The notes under the pieces are model-generated. The model saw only the letters and a program-made list of their open reading frames with translations. It was not told the origin of the DNA and did no database searches. The position numbers and the translations under genes were made by a program. Below, in pieces: positions 23,548 to 35,459 of a DNA stretch of 64,000 nucleotides. The stretch is from Aegilops tauschii subsp. strangulata (taxonomy: Eukaryota; Streptophyta; Magnoliopsida; Poales; Poaceae). The DNA lies in contig NC_053037.3 of NCBI RefSeq assembly GCF_002575655.3, positions 452,755,793 through 452,819,792 on the forward strand, written 5' to 3'. Within the stretch, counting starts at the first letter, position 1, and each line of letters opens with the position of its first letter.

Positions 23548-26500
23548 TCATGTTGTATTGTCCGATGGAGCACCATAACCCTCGCCTTCATTTCCCCTAG
23601 GCTCCTGAACAACATAGCAAATGTCTGATAGTCTGGTTTCAAAACCATGCATATCTTGACGACATTGAGCAATGTTTCTCCTTGTTTCACAAAGGTTCTC
23701 TGTTAGGGAATGGACTTGTGTCTGGAGCGCAGATACAACATTGCTTTGAGCTTGCATATCTTGATCATGAGGCAGTTTGGACGATATTGCCTTAACAACC
23801 GACCCAGTATTACACAGGAACGTGCTTTTGGCACTGTTAGTGGACAGGTACTGACCCACTGCAGCAAGAGCTGACATTGCGGTTATAGTTGCCTCGCCAC
23901 CTTCAGAAGGTGCCGGTTCCACCATTTTTTCCATAGCTTGCTAAAAAGTTGAGGTTTTACATTAGTAGTACCAGAACAGAAGATATTAAGGAGGCAGCAA
24001 AACCAAACAAAATAGCTTTGGTCTATATGCAGAACTTATTCTGGTGAACCCATGTAAAATGTTAGTTGTATTTTATTGCAAAGTACATAATAAAACCAGG
24101 TTCCAAACATATGACCATGTACCATCGCTAATGTATTGTCTATTTCTTCACATTGTATTGAGGGCTAAGGATAAAGAGACGAAGTTTATAATACGGTAAG
24201 CATAGTATGACATCATTCATATCACAAAACAACTGAGAACAGACAAACAGGCAATTGTAACGTTGTGTGGGCAAGTCCAGCACGGAACTAGATTACGGGT
24301 CAAGATCAAAGGAACATCACTCCTCTCTTTTAAACCTTGTAAGGTGCAATGATACGCTAAGACAATTGTGTATAAAATTGAAAAGAGTAATAGACATTGG
24401 CTGCAAACCATGCAGTTCAAGGCACAAGTCAGAGTAAGTAGTAGTTAAAAGGCATGAGGATTAAGGACTTACAACAGCGGCTTTGACTGGTGTAGTCATG
24501 CCCTTCTTCTTGCTGGTGTGACAGTCCTTGAAGATTTCCACAGCATTTGGTTCAGGTACTTTTTGGTCCTTGCGGGCTTTCCTCTGCATTTCGAACAAGT
24601 CAATATAGATCTGATAATATGGTACAGCGAAAAGAGTGAAACAGCAGCTAATTACAAGAGCCTCGCAGTGTGCAATATAGCTACGAGATCCTGTCGTCTG
24701 TTGGAATTTCACTTTCATACGGTTGGCCTTGTTCTTTGAACAGTTCACCTACAAGAAGATAGATTTGTGTGGCACATGCGTAAATAGGACTTCAACATGT
24801 GATCTGATCACATATATATAATGTACCTGATACTTCGGATCAGACCAGTGTTTAACAAGGCCCCTCCAGTCTTCATCCGATATATTTTCCACTGGAGATG
24901 TTTGGGAAAGTTCACTGTTAGCCTTGCCTTCAAAGTGAGTTTTCCTCAAGTTATACCGATACTGTCGCAGAGCAGACTTGAAAACATGGGTGCAAGCTTG
25001 TCTGGTTGCATCATCTTGGCTATCCAACTTGAACCTCATCTGTTGAAAATTATGGGAGTCTCATTATTAGCAACCTAGAAAGTATGGGACAGAGCAAGAC
25101 GATATTACTAGTTTCCATACATAACCATACTTACAGATAAATGGTCGAGGAAGGTGTTGAACTGGGTTTCGTCTTTGTCATTCCTGTACTGAATCCATGT
25201 TGGGAGGATACGTACATGACACCTAACGGCAACCGTTGCCTCTGATACTAACTTGGCTGACTCTGTAGCATCACGTGGCCTTTTTAAACCTGCCTCAAAA
25301 CGGATCTCCATTCTTCCTCCTCTAGATTTAGTTAACCTATCGAGCATTATCCCTGATGTTTGTTTCCTCTTGCGCCTAGGTGCTAGTCCAACAACGAACA
25401 TAGGAAGTGTTAGTGTACATCAAACTGTGAGACTACATATAAAGAAGCATGCAACTGTAACTTGACACCAGCAACTACCTTCTTGCTGTTGAAGCTCACA
25501 AGGTTCATCTGATATTTCCAACTCGTCTTGTGTCAAGGGTGCTTGGGAAGTAGTGTCAGGTGGCAAGGGAGCTTGGGAACGTGCTGCTAGATCAGTTGAC
25601 GCATGAGTAAGTCGTGCAGCTGGTAGTACTGTGGTTGGTGTTGCAAGAACTAGGGTTGTCTCTGCTTGTTTGGTGGCAGCTATTTGTTTCTGTTTGGCTT
25701 TTTTTGCAACTCGTGTAGCATGGGATGTCGTGTTTGTAGAATTTTCCGCAAGACTTTGACCTTCTATTGCACCATTAGTACCAGCAGAATCTGCAGGATT
25801 CATCCGCTTCTCATTCCCTGCCATTATGTGTTTCTTCCTCTTTCTCTGTGCCATGTTTAGTCAAGCCGACAAGAAAAACGAATAACAATTTAGTTCTTCA
25901 GAACAAATTGATGCGTGATGCAGACGAACTGAACTTTGATGTTAGACAACCACATGATAGGAGGATGTAATATGTGTGAAAAACAGGACGGAAGAGATAA
26001 CCAGAACTATGATGTGTAAACTAAGAAGAAGACATTTCACCAAATTAGAAGCAATGCAATGGAAGGTAGACACCATATGAAAGATGCTACAAATATCGCT
26101 CTGCCAAGTTAACAGTGTCTCATCATAAATGGCATTTAAACAAATGTGAAGCAGTACAAGCAATAAATCATATGCAAGATGCAAACAACATCACACTACC
26201 ATGTTAGAGGTCTCTCATCATTAGTGCCATTGCATATTCACAGCATTGCATATTCACAGCTTATGATGTGTAAACTAAGGAGAAGGCATCTCAAAAAATT
26301 AGAAGCAATGAAAGCTAGACACCATATGAAAGATGCAACGAATATCACTCTACCAAGTTAAAATTGTCTCGTCATAAGTGCCATTTCAACAAATTAGTAG
26401 TACAAGCTAGAAAAGAATGTGAGATGTAACCTATATCACACTCCGAAGTCAAACGTGTCTTATGATAAGTGATTGTTGCAGGTTACACAACAGTAGTAAT

Positions 26501-29140
26501 TTGATGTAAGAACATGGTGTGATAGACAGATATTGTATGTTCTAGAAATAGGAACACGTGTCTTATTCAAGTATAATGTGTAAAGTAAGCAGATGGAATT
26601 CAACAAAATTAGAAGCAATACAAGCTAGACATCACACATAACATGCAACCACATATAACAGTGCCAAGTTAGAGGGAGCACCGGTGATGCTGCACTAGGG
26701 GAGACGTGCTCATCATAAACATAGCTTTGTTGAGTGTCTATGCATGTGTTGTCTTGGAAATCATCTTGGGGGTGTGGAGGAGTAGAAACTGTAGAGGCCC
26801 TCCGTTCGGAAGGAGCACCTTTATCCGCTGCCTTGCTAACTTCCTTCCGCTTTATTGATTTTGAATTGTCAAGTAAAACCGACAAGAAAAAGCAATAGAA
26901 TTCTCTCTTCAGAACTCATTCATGCATGATACTGACAATCACTACTTTGATGTAAGGCAAACACATGATACCAGGATGGAATATGTACGAAAAACAGGAC
27001 GGCATGGCATGTTCACAACTGCTTGTGTAAACTAAGCAGAAACCATTCCAGCAAATAAGAAGCAATGCAAGCTAGACACCACATGAAAGATGCAACCAAT
27101 ATGAATCTGCCAAGTTAAAAGTGTCCCATCATAAATGGAATTTCAACAAATTAGAAGCAGCGCATGCTATAAATCATATGAAAGATGCAACTAATATCGC
27201 ACTGCATATACTAAAGGTGTCTCATCATGTTGATTGATGCAGGATACAAAAAACAATTGTTTTATGTAAGGACATGCTTAATAGACAGATGTACTATGTA
27301 CTAAATACAGGAAGGCATGTCACATCAACAGGTATAATGTATAAGCTAAGCAGACTAGCACATGCAGTTTAACTAGATTGGAAGAATTACAATGTAGACA
27401 CCATATGCAACATGCAACCACATATCACGCTGCCAAGTTAGAGCAAGCACCTGCGATGCTAGTGTAGGGGAAATGCTGTAATCAACTACAGAGCTACGTT
27501 CACTATCTTCATCTAGCATTTCTGTTTCTTGAGAATCATGTCGGGAGGCTGACGCTACATTCTTTAAATGAGGAGTAGTCCCCTTGCCTGCCTTCCTCGT
27601 CATAAGTGATTGATGAGGGATACACAAGAACATTAGTTTGATGTAAGAACATGGTTAATACACAGATGTACTAGTATGTACCAAAAACAGAAAGACATGT
27701 CATATTCAAAGGTATAATGTGTAAGCTAAGCAGATGCAATTTAACCAAATTGGAAGCAATACAAGCTAGACATCCGGCTGGAGTGGTGAGCATGATCATC
27801 TAGGACCTGAGAGCCTGGTGGGAGGCGGGCTGCTTCGCCACCATCGCAGCTTTTTAGTTGGCTTCCAGGTGATGCCTATCTTTGCTGGGCTTGTCACTGG
27901 CTCGGCCAGTGCCCTGACTAGCTATTTGTCTTCTGGTGCTCACGGGATGGTGGTTCATGTAAAAAAATATCTTTCCTTATCTTACCGACTTCGGCCTTTC
28001 GAATACAAGCTAGACACCATATGGAACATGCAACCACATATGACACCGCGAAGTTAAAGCAAGCACCTGGGATGGTGGTTCATTGCGAGCGAGGTCATCA
28101 ACTCCAGAGCTACGTTTACCATCTCCATCTGCTGACACTGCACCCTTTATAGCACTGTAAAGTGTCTTTCCTACCCGCACACGAAGCTGGAGTGACTTCT
28201 CTCTTTTCTTTTTGGCTTCTCTCATGGCAGCAGAGTCTGAAATACCCTTGCATAAAAACACAATAGTGAGAGTAAGGGTGAAGTGTGTGCAGAACTAGTG
28301 CACTGTAAAAGTAGCAGATAGCAGGTGGCTGAAAAATAATGACAGGAGACATATGATAGCTCTACAACATTGCGTGGCAAACAAAATTAGATTCTACTCC
28401 GTATGATTTTGTAATATATGAGCACAGGAAATGCAGGTACTCCTCCAACACACCACCACATGTGGTCATATCTAAGATAACAATCGACTGAAAATAAATA
28501 GGTTAGTCGATTTTTTAATGAACCGTCCGATCTATAAGGAACGGGCAGATGGCCTTCGTCTACCTCCCGCCAGTCACTGTTGACGATCTTTCTTGAACCG
28601 CCTGCGACCACCGGCCCAGACCCCTGCCTCCGCCGCCCCGCCCTCCCATCGACCTCACACCACCGCCGTGCTTGGCAGCGCCCCCAGGCCATCCCTTTAA
28701 TCCCGGCCGACCTCCAGATCGGGCGCCAGTAGCTCTAGGCCGCACACGCCCCTAAGATAAACACCAAGGCGCTGCTTCCCCAGCGTAATAGGCATACTAG
28801 CGCCTGTTACGCCGGGGAATGCTTCCGTTAATTGGGAATCAACTGGCCAGAAATTGAAATTCAGGGGGGCGACGGACCTCTAGCTAAGGTGAAATAGTAT
28901 ATGAGGAGAAACCTTGTGCATAGCGAGTTACTAGGAACATCTAGTATCAAGAAGAAGCGGTCAACTAGTGTCTTCTGTGGGATGAATACCGTGCAAGCAC
29001 AGACGTAAGATTTGCACGAATAAGGGAAGAGGAGTACCTTTTTCGGTTGCCGGTGTGGTCACCTCCACATGTCGCGCCGATCTTCTTCTTTTTACCGGGG
29101 AAACCGATGTTCTAGAGGGTGCAGGCTTGGACGAACCCAT
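23548..29140 (-). CDS. TnpA-like gene of the CACTA element (multi-exon)
   Basis: Partner protein that binds subterminal repeats (role known from maize Spm). Exons inferred on the minus strand: 29140-29038 (MGSSKPAPSR..., nuclear-localisation-like VKRRRSAR); 28245-28071; about 27600-27452; about 26885-26684; 25854-25479 (basic start MAQRKRKKH, then Ala/Gln/Thr-rich); 25375-25135; 25039-24827 (FKLDSQDDATRQAC...RYNLRKTHFEG); 24748-about 24474, interrupted by an intron; and 23940-23548. Splice sites such as CAG|GTACAT and TTATCT|GTAAGT are visible. Two regions carry the plant transposase family (Ptta/En/Spm) signature: SDEDWRGLVKHWSDPKYQ and NCSKNKANRMKVKFQQTTGSRSY. The last exon (ALQTQVHSLTENLCETRRNI) looks like a coiled coil. 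Phase between the first two exons does not fit simply. No stop is seen in the core exons, so it could still be functional. Confidence 0.7.
25861..28261 (-). repeat. Exon-intron tandem duplications in the 5' half of the TnpA-like gene
   Basis: Three exon-like blocks on the minus strand end alike: near 26685 (..SPVLPLTWHCYMWLHV), 27450 (..SQVLALTWQRDMWLHV) and 28070 (..SQVLALTSRCHMWLHV), counting read-through past the donor. Intron phrases such as 'gaagcaatgcaagctagacaccatatgaaagatgcaac' recur at least five times between 26040 and 28020. The block at 25864 ('cgacaagaaaaacgaataacaattt') is repeated at 26878. Confidence 0.7.
27776..28012. other. About 235-bp foreign filler within a TnpA intron
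   Basis: GC-richer sequence (cggctggagtggtgagcatg ... ctcacgggatggtggttc) is bracketed by a repeated phrase, AATACAAGCTAGACAYC, at about 27760 and 28003. Its origin is unknown; it could be an insertion with a 17-bp duplication or template-switch filler. Confidence 0.5.
28262..29037. other. First-intron region of the TnpA-like gene, with an inverted repeat
   Basis: Contains a GC-rich block (28550-28750) with only spurious ORFs and an inverted repeat at 28774-28822. Its arms are TCCCCAGCGTAATAGGC and GCCTGTTACGCCGGGGA, separated by 8 nt. No gene is supported. Confidence 0.5.
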
Positions 29141-29469
29141 GGCCAAATTGTTGACTGTGTTGCCGTGGCCGTATGTCGGCGGAGGGGAAGCAGATCCAAG
29201 GCGGCGAAGGACGGCGTAGCAGGAACAGCTCCGGTGCGGTGGAGGGTGGCGAAGTTGGAGCGGCAGCGATGAGGCGCAGGACGGCGTGGTTGAACTGGCT
29301 CGGGTACGGACGGCTCGGCCTCGGCTTCAACTACTAGCCGTGGAGGGCATTGCGGTGGACGACGACGTCGGGGTATCGGCTCCGGCATGATGGAGGAGGG
29401 CGGCGGTTTATGGGTGGGATGGGGTGGTGGACGGAGGACGCCAGGGTTTCGCGGCTGGTGGAGATGTAG

Positions 29470-29480
29470 TTTTGGCGCCC
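29470..29480 (+). promoter_or_regulatory. E2F-like motif upstream of TnpA
   Basis: TTTTGGCGCCC followed by ACGGAGTATGAATGGGG. It lies about 330 bp upstream of the inferred TnpA start codon. The same extended motif is in copy A. Confidence 0.4.
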
Positions 29481-29902
29481 ACGGAGTATGAATGGGGAAT
29501 CAGACGGGTGGGGGGGAACCATGTTTCGGTCTGGGACGCGCTTGTTTTTGGCTTTTTTGAACAGAAGATGGGACGCGCTTGTTTGAAATTTGGGGAAAGT
29601 ACAAACTTTGCCCCCCTCTTAAATTTCGGACCTACTGCGGGTCGGGGGTAGGATGGTAATCCCAGGTGTCCCAAATAGTGGGCGGGAGCGATTTCGGCCG
29701 CGCGCATGTGTGCTTAGGCAGCCATTGTGTATGAATGTTTTTCGGATGCGGTTGTGTGGCATCTAGATGAAGCTACAAACCTACCCCGGTTTAGACCTTT
29801 GGACGTCGGGCCGGTAGGTTTCACGGATCGGAGTTATTAGAAAAGTAATTTCCTTGTACTACCAAACATTGGTCTCACGCGGTTTCGGGCGAGTAGAGGC
29901 TC

Positions 29903-29911
29903 TTTTGGCGC
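29903..29911 (+). promoter_or_regulatory. Second E2F-like motif upstream of TnpA
   Basis: TTTTGGCGC in 'ggctcttttggcgcttcg'. The aligned place in copy A (about 795-810) has 'gactttccccgcttcg', another E2F-type core (TTTCCCCGC). Confidence 0.3.
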
Positions 29912-32326
29912 TTCGTTTGATATTTTGAAACACAAGCATTCACGTTTAGAGTACTCTTGAACTATGAGGATTGACCTAAATAGACAACGTTATATTTGAC
30001 CTTGTATGTTTGAAAACCTCATTAAATTATCCGCTTCTTTTTGAAATTTTGACACTTGAAAATCCTATAACTACGATTATTTTGGAATGGAGGAGCTAAA
30101 TTTGAATCTATTTTGTACACGACTACATATGCTATTAAGTACAAAATCAGAGCAAAGATTAGTGCCCCCATAATTTAGGTATGGTTTACAAATGCCATGA
30201 TATCAAATCCAAATAATTGAATGGACTTCATGTTGAATTCGATTTTTTTAAACCACCTTAAGTTGAATTCAAATGTATGCTAGTTCATAGGTAGCTATTT
30301 ATAATGTCCATTGTGTAACTTCCGTATGTATAATGTGCTTTACACACACAACATGAACTATACTCACGTTTATATTCGATTGCTAAAGCGATGCATTGTC
30401 TGGAGTTCAAAATACTAACTATGTGGATCAATTGTGTCGAATAATAACATAGACATGCTCAAATTCGATAGAATCTAGATGTCTGATGGATCAATGACCG
30501 CTCCTTACGCGAATTGCAAATATCATGATCCCATCCTAATATTTGGATACAATTTATATCTTTGATCAATGTGTAGAGCAGTCTTTTACGTGTAGTTTCA
30601 CTCTCCATCGGTGGTCTCTCACACATGCTCACACACTCTCTCCCGAGGTGTCTTTCTCGCACACATGCTCTAGATATAACCCTCCCTCCCTCTCGTAGCC
30701 ATTTACAACTGTTTTCACTAACCTTTATCACAAGCACTCTTCCTCTCGCAAACATACACACGCACAATCCTCATCGACCCTTTCATATACATGGACCTAC
30801 CTACGTGTCTCATGTACGCACATTATCTTTACGCGTGTCTCTCACACATTGTCACACACCTCTCTTCCTAATCGACGAGTATGATTCTAGCAGAGCATTC
30901 TGTAGGATGCCCCTTAAAGTTAGGTTGGATGAATAGTAATATCAGAGATAAAGGGGTTACCTTAGTCCGAGAACCTAGGGTTACAAATCCTAGCCGGCTT
31001 TGTCAGTGGACATAGAGTCCTTCACAATTCTGCTATCTTTGTCTTGTATGACTAGTCATCCATGGGTCTTCCTAAATGCGTCACGGGCCGACCAATGTGG
31101 CGCAGGTCGGAACCGAACGAAGGGCCTCACCTCGACCCACCGGACCTCACGCGGTGACACACCCTCTGCCCCCACGTCTCATTATCTTCTCACACCCACA
31201 CATACCAACACAAACACCACACACACAGAAAATTTCTCCTGGTGCCTCTATTCCCTCCCCCCTTGCATATACACACTCAAGGGAATGGAATCTCTTGTCG
31301 TGACGTCATATTCGTCTCTCTCTAGACCACTCTCATTTCTCGTGCTATCTCTCCCACGCCCCCCCCCCCCGTCGGCCCCTCTATCCATGCCTCTCTCGAA
31401 TACGTAATACACACACATACCTCTCTAGGCCCCGCCAAATGCATCAACTACACATTCACACATGTTACATCACGTACCCCATTGATCTAAAAAGCCCTCT
31501 CTTCACGTTTATTTCACATACAACATTCCTTTTAAATAAAGTGTGGCCAAAAAATTATTTTAGAGTTTCTACATATATACAACATTACAAAGTTATATGG
31601 AGGAGTACGAACGCTAATTTGCATTGCATGGTGCCCACAATGATATTTATTCCGCACTGTGAATTTGTATATTTTTATACTATATACAAAGTTAGTCATA
31701 ATAAAGAGAAACGAAGAGCATCTCTCTCTCCATCGCATACCCCCCTGTACGCCCCTTTCACGTATGCACACAAAACTATCTCCAGGTCCTCTAAAAGTAA
31801 GCCCCCAGAAAATTCACGCATGTTTCATCTTTCTCTCGCGAGATATGCAATGACGATCATTGTATTTGAAGCGAAAGCACGATACATACTTTGGACTTCA
31901 GAATCCACTCATTACGGTCACCATTTACGTTTAGTGGTTATTATACAGTCACGGGCTCACCGTACAACTCTGTATTTGCTCATGACATGACTAGTTGACC
32001 AGTTAAACGCTCCACGTGGCACCTCTAGTGTTGCATCACATTATCTCACTACCATCGTGCCCACCTGTCGACTTGTATCTACTCTACATCTACACTCTTA
32101 TAAAATACATAAAATACACTCTTATAAAAAACTGAGTTGGTGATGATGGTGTGCCTGCCATCCTGCAATATAGGCCGTCCGATTTATATCTGACGGTAGG
32201 AAAGAAACTATGGCAATTTTGCAAAAAGGTACCCACACACCTCTCCACATTTGCAAATAAGGCCTTCCCTCGTTCATCCTTTTCTCTCACAAGATAAACA
32301 AGTCATACAAATGCATCTTGATGTTA

Positions 32327-32352
32327 CGTGCAACGCACGGGCATCTTGCTAG
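32327..32352 (+). other. Helitron-like 3' terminus (copy B)
   Basis: A CGTGCAACGCACG hairpin, then GGCATCTTG and CTAG followed by T. It fits the hairpin + ~10 nt + CTRR rule and insertion before T. Confidence 0.5.
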
Positions 32353-33349
32353 TAAGAATGAAAACAAACGACAAAAAAATATTTGGACGGTGGTTCGAAG
32401 TCATGACCGCGGGCACAGCGGACAAGGGGGCCTTGTATTGGTATGCTGAGCCGTCTGTTTTAACACACAGGAGCTGGTGTGGTGATTATACACACACGCA
32501 CGCATGCACACGAACTGTATCCAGGCAACACTCACACAAACACATGCACCCACACACGCACGCAACACTCACACGTACACACGCAGCCACGCATGCACGC
32601 AACACTCACACGCACGCACGCAACACTCACACGCACACACGCACGCATGCATGCATACACCAGTACACCACACGACCAACACACACTCTCACGCTCAAGT
32701 GCTCAACCTACACGTGCATGCGCACACATCAGGCCCTGACAGACACATACACAACCAGGTGATTCCCGCGCACGGGTTGGAGCCTTGTCGCGCCTGCGTA
32801 AATTTGTGTTTATCTGACCTTTTGCCTATGCGAACTGACAGGTGGGACCCACAAGGAACATGGTCAATTTAACTAGTCAACATGGCGCCACGCAGACTAT
32901 TTGGCCGGTCAACAGAGTGCAATCCAATGCTGAACTGTGAGCAAGTGACCGTATAATCACCGCAAAACGTATATAGTGACCGTAATCAGCTTATTCTGAA
33001 GTTCGGTGACTGTATTACGCTTTTCTCTCTGTAGGCCCTCCAAAACTACATCTCTACACGTTCTCGCATGTTATCTAACAACTATGCAATACAGCACTAC
33101 TACTACACTCTAACACAATAAATCATATGTGTTTTTAGTTTTACTAGATATCATATTGTTACTTATAATTATTCAGTTTGCATACATTAAAATTGCCTTT
33201 GAAATGTATGCCAGTATCATCTACCACGCGGGAAAAATCCCGCCCTTTCCTGTTTAATCGGGTTTGTGTCGATGGATCGTGCGAAACAGTAAAACTATAG
33301 TACTATACAGTAGTATAAGTGACAGTTCACTGGGCTGTCGTGTCGTCTA
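32353..33349. repeat. CACTA centre: low-complexity and unassigned DNA
   Basis: 32490-32760 is a (CACACGCACG)n-type minisatellite with the phrase 'cgcacgcaacactcacacg' repeated four to five times. The remainder (32761-33349) shows repeated 'agtgaccgta' phrases and no gene. Confidence 0.65.
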
Positions 33350-33620
33350 CTCCTCCGTCGTAAGAGTGGAGCTCTCGCTTTCATAAATCTTCTAGTCCCT
33401 TTCGCCGACATGTGGGACATCAAGCTACCGGGTCCACGTGCCATACCGGAATACAGTGCAGAGCAGCCGGGGTGAAGCACCCCAGTCATGGCGCCGGCGT
33501 AGTAATGATCAATGAGGCGTCAAATCACAAGCTGCACCTTTCCCGCAGTTAAGTTGGAGGGACGAAGCAACCATCATTTCACTCATTGCTGAATCCGCTT
33601 CTCCCTCATCTTCTTCAACT
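33350..33620. repeat. Repeat family R, copy 1
   Basis: It resembles 51070-51395 and 58090-58180: 'cgccgacatgtgggacatc', 'ggcgtcaaatcacaag', 'cgcagttaagttggagggac' and 'gacgaagcaaccatcatttc' occur in the same order. A further partial copy is at 34295-34390. It is non-coding as far as I can see. Confidence 0.6.
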
Positions 33621-34960
33621 TAACCACGTGTTGCTTCTGCCGTTGTCCTGCCTCATGTGGGACGCGGATCGGCTTGGTAAAGCACTGACACGTGGGACCG
33701 CATGTTAGCAAACCGCCAGGACAACGTCCTCCAAAAATAAGAAGCCTAATCCTAGACTTACAAAGGGCTACATAGCTGCTACGTATACTTTCCATCTAAT
33801 CTATATATGCCCCCCCTGATTTTCAGGTGGGGTGGGCCTAATCCTCTCCTTTAATCCAATCAAATAGTCCCACATCACATCAGTTCGTAACTTTACATAA
33901 ACCATTACGTGGATGTAGCATTGCTCAAATAAGAAACCTCCCCCGCCATCCGCGCGGCAAAATCACCTCCTTTTTACTAATCTTGATTCTATAATTTTTT
34001 AGATCAATATAATTGAGATTTGTATAGATAGCACACAGGAGCAAAACCAAGTGGTACGGTTAAGGGCATCCACAATGTGTAGCCAAATGTGAAAATAGCT
34101 TTTGGCATCGTGGGAACCATTGTGGACGGTGTTGCCAAAGCCAAAAAGATGGAACCGAAGCTCCCTGATTGATTGATTGATTGAAGGAATAGAAAAATGC
34201 AACGTCTCTCCTCTTTCTCCCATGCTTGGACGCATGTAGTACAGTATAGAGCACTGAGTCTACTCCCCTGTCCCTTCTATCACAAATCACAAAGCAGTGA
34301 GGCGTCAAATCACAAAAGCACGGACGAAGCAACCATCATTTCACTCTTCGCTGACTCCGCTTCTCCATCGTCTTCTTCGAGAAACCATCTCACCGCACTA
34401 GTACTCCTAGTAGTACTAGTAAAGGACTTCCTGGATGCAAATAAGGCGGTTGTCTCGGCTTGCAGGCGGCACTTGCGAACGACTTACCGTGGTCTCCCTC
34501 AATGGTGTTCTCCGTCGAACGCACTTCGCCAAACCACCAAAAAAAAGATATCGTCGACGTCGCCGCAATGGGGAAGGAAGTCAAATATAGTTACTACCTC
34601 CATTTTTTTGTACACAAGGCCAGTGTATCAAAATTACAATTTGCAAAGGGCCACTAACACTAATCGAGGCAAAATTGATGGGGTTAGCAACCAAGGACAT
34701 TAATATCCCCTGCATGCATGCGGAAGTGAGAAGGTTGGTTTGCATGGCGCTGCATTAATCAAGCGATGAGGAGTGAGATGGTTAGCTCTTTGGTCTTTGG
34801 AGAAAAAAATACGCATTAATTGACACGTGAAACAAGGATTTGTATCGATTAAATCCCGCGAAGGAAAACCTCGCCTTTCTTTTTTAACACTAGTACTCCT
34901 AGTACGTACGTACTTATCCTGTTTGGGTCTAGGCCTTGCATTGCCAAACTTTGCCACACA
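33621..34960. other. CACTA centre: mosaic of MITE-like pieces, no supported gene
   Basis: 33798-33990 matches 39560-39730 ('cctgattttcaggtgg' ... 'tgtagcattgctc'). 34066-34130 is a foldback with TCCACAATG/CATTGTGGA arms. 34170-34185 is a (TGAT)n tract. 34575-34640 resembles a Mariner-type MITE interior (ctacctccattttttt..acacaaggcc). The 168-residue ORF at 34197-34703 has no recognisable domain and includes the R-family segment, so I do not call it a gene. Confidence 0.5.
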
Positions 34961-35004
34961 TTTTTGCCAAGCTTGCCTAAAGTTTTCAAAATGAGAAGGA
35001 GGTA

Positions 35005-35140
35005 CACTTGCGCACGGCTGTCGCGGTCGCACCACACCCTCACACGGTCGCTCCTGCACGCTGCGGTCGCACCGCACCCTCACACAGTCGCTCCTGCACG
35101 CCGCAAACCCAACCAAGGGAACGCACCCTCACTGACACGT
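35005..35140. repeat. Promoter-like block P1 with ~40-bp tandem repeat
   Basis: Two copies of 'gcggtcgcaccRcaccctcacacRgtcgctcctgcac'. Similar blocks occur at 36440-36560 and 39845-40000, the last being directly upstream of TnpD. Confidence 0.5.
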
Positions 35141-35459
35141 GCTGTCGCATGTGAACAAACCAAACTCAGCCATCCTATCACTGACACATAATTTTCGTTC
35201 ATAGAGTATGTTTATCCAACCGCATGTTGGGGAGTATCCGTACGGCCCGTGCGGTGGTCTGTTGGGGAACAAGAAGAGGTGAGGAAGAAGGAAAGAAGGG
35301 TTAGGAGACGTAGGATATTCATCCAACCGCCTGAAATGGTAGACTGACCCAAGTCAGGCGACTTGCATAACAAATATATGTTTTTACACAGCAAAAGATC
35401 CATAAAAACAACAACATAAAGAAAAACTATCACTGCTCGCGGAAAGAGACGGCCTCGTC

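Larger units (their letters stand above)
29141..32352. repeat. Copy B of the window-start repeat unit; TnpA upstream region
   Basis: It aligns in order with 60-1596 plus 18476-20469 and lacks the chromovirus. It begins right at the TnpA first exon, so its left part is the presumed TnpA promoter. It ends at a CTAG terminus (32352), after which similarity to copy A stops. CT- and CA-rich tracts occupy 30600-31440. ORFs are low-complexity and not supported. Confidence 0.65.

Noticed and set aside
24217..24420. Hydrophobic 67-residue minus ORF
   Set aside because: Lies in an AT-rich intron of the TnpA-like gene between two supported exons.
32328..32872. Overlapping His/Thr/Ala-rich ORFs
   Set aside because: They follow the CACACGCACG minisatellite in three frames; not genes.
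34197..34703. 168-residue plus-strand ORF
   Set aside because: It spans an R-family repeat fragment and MITE-like DNA and has no domain.
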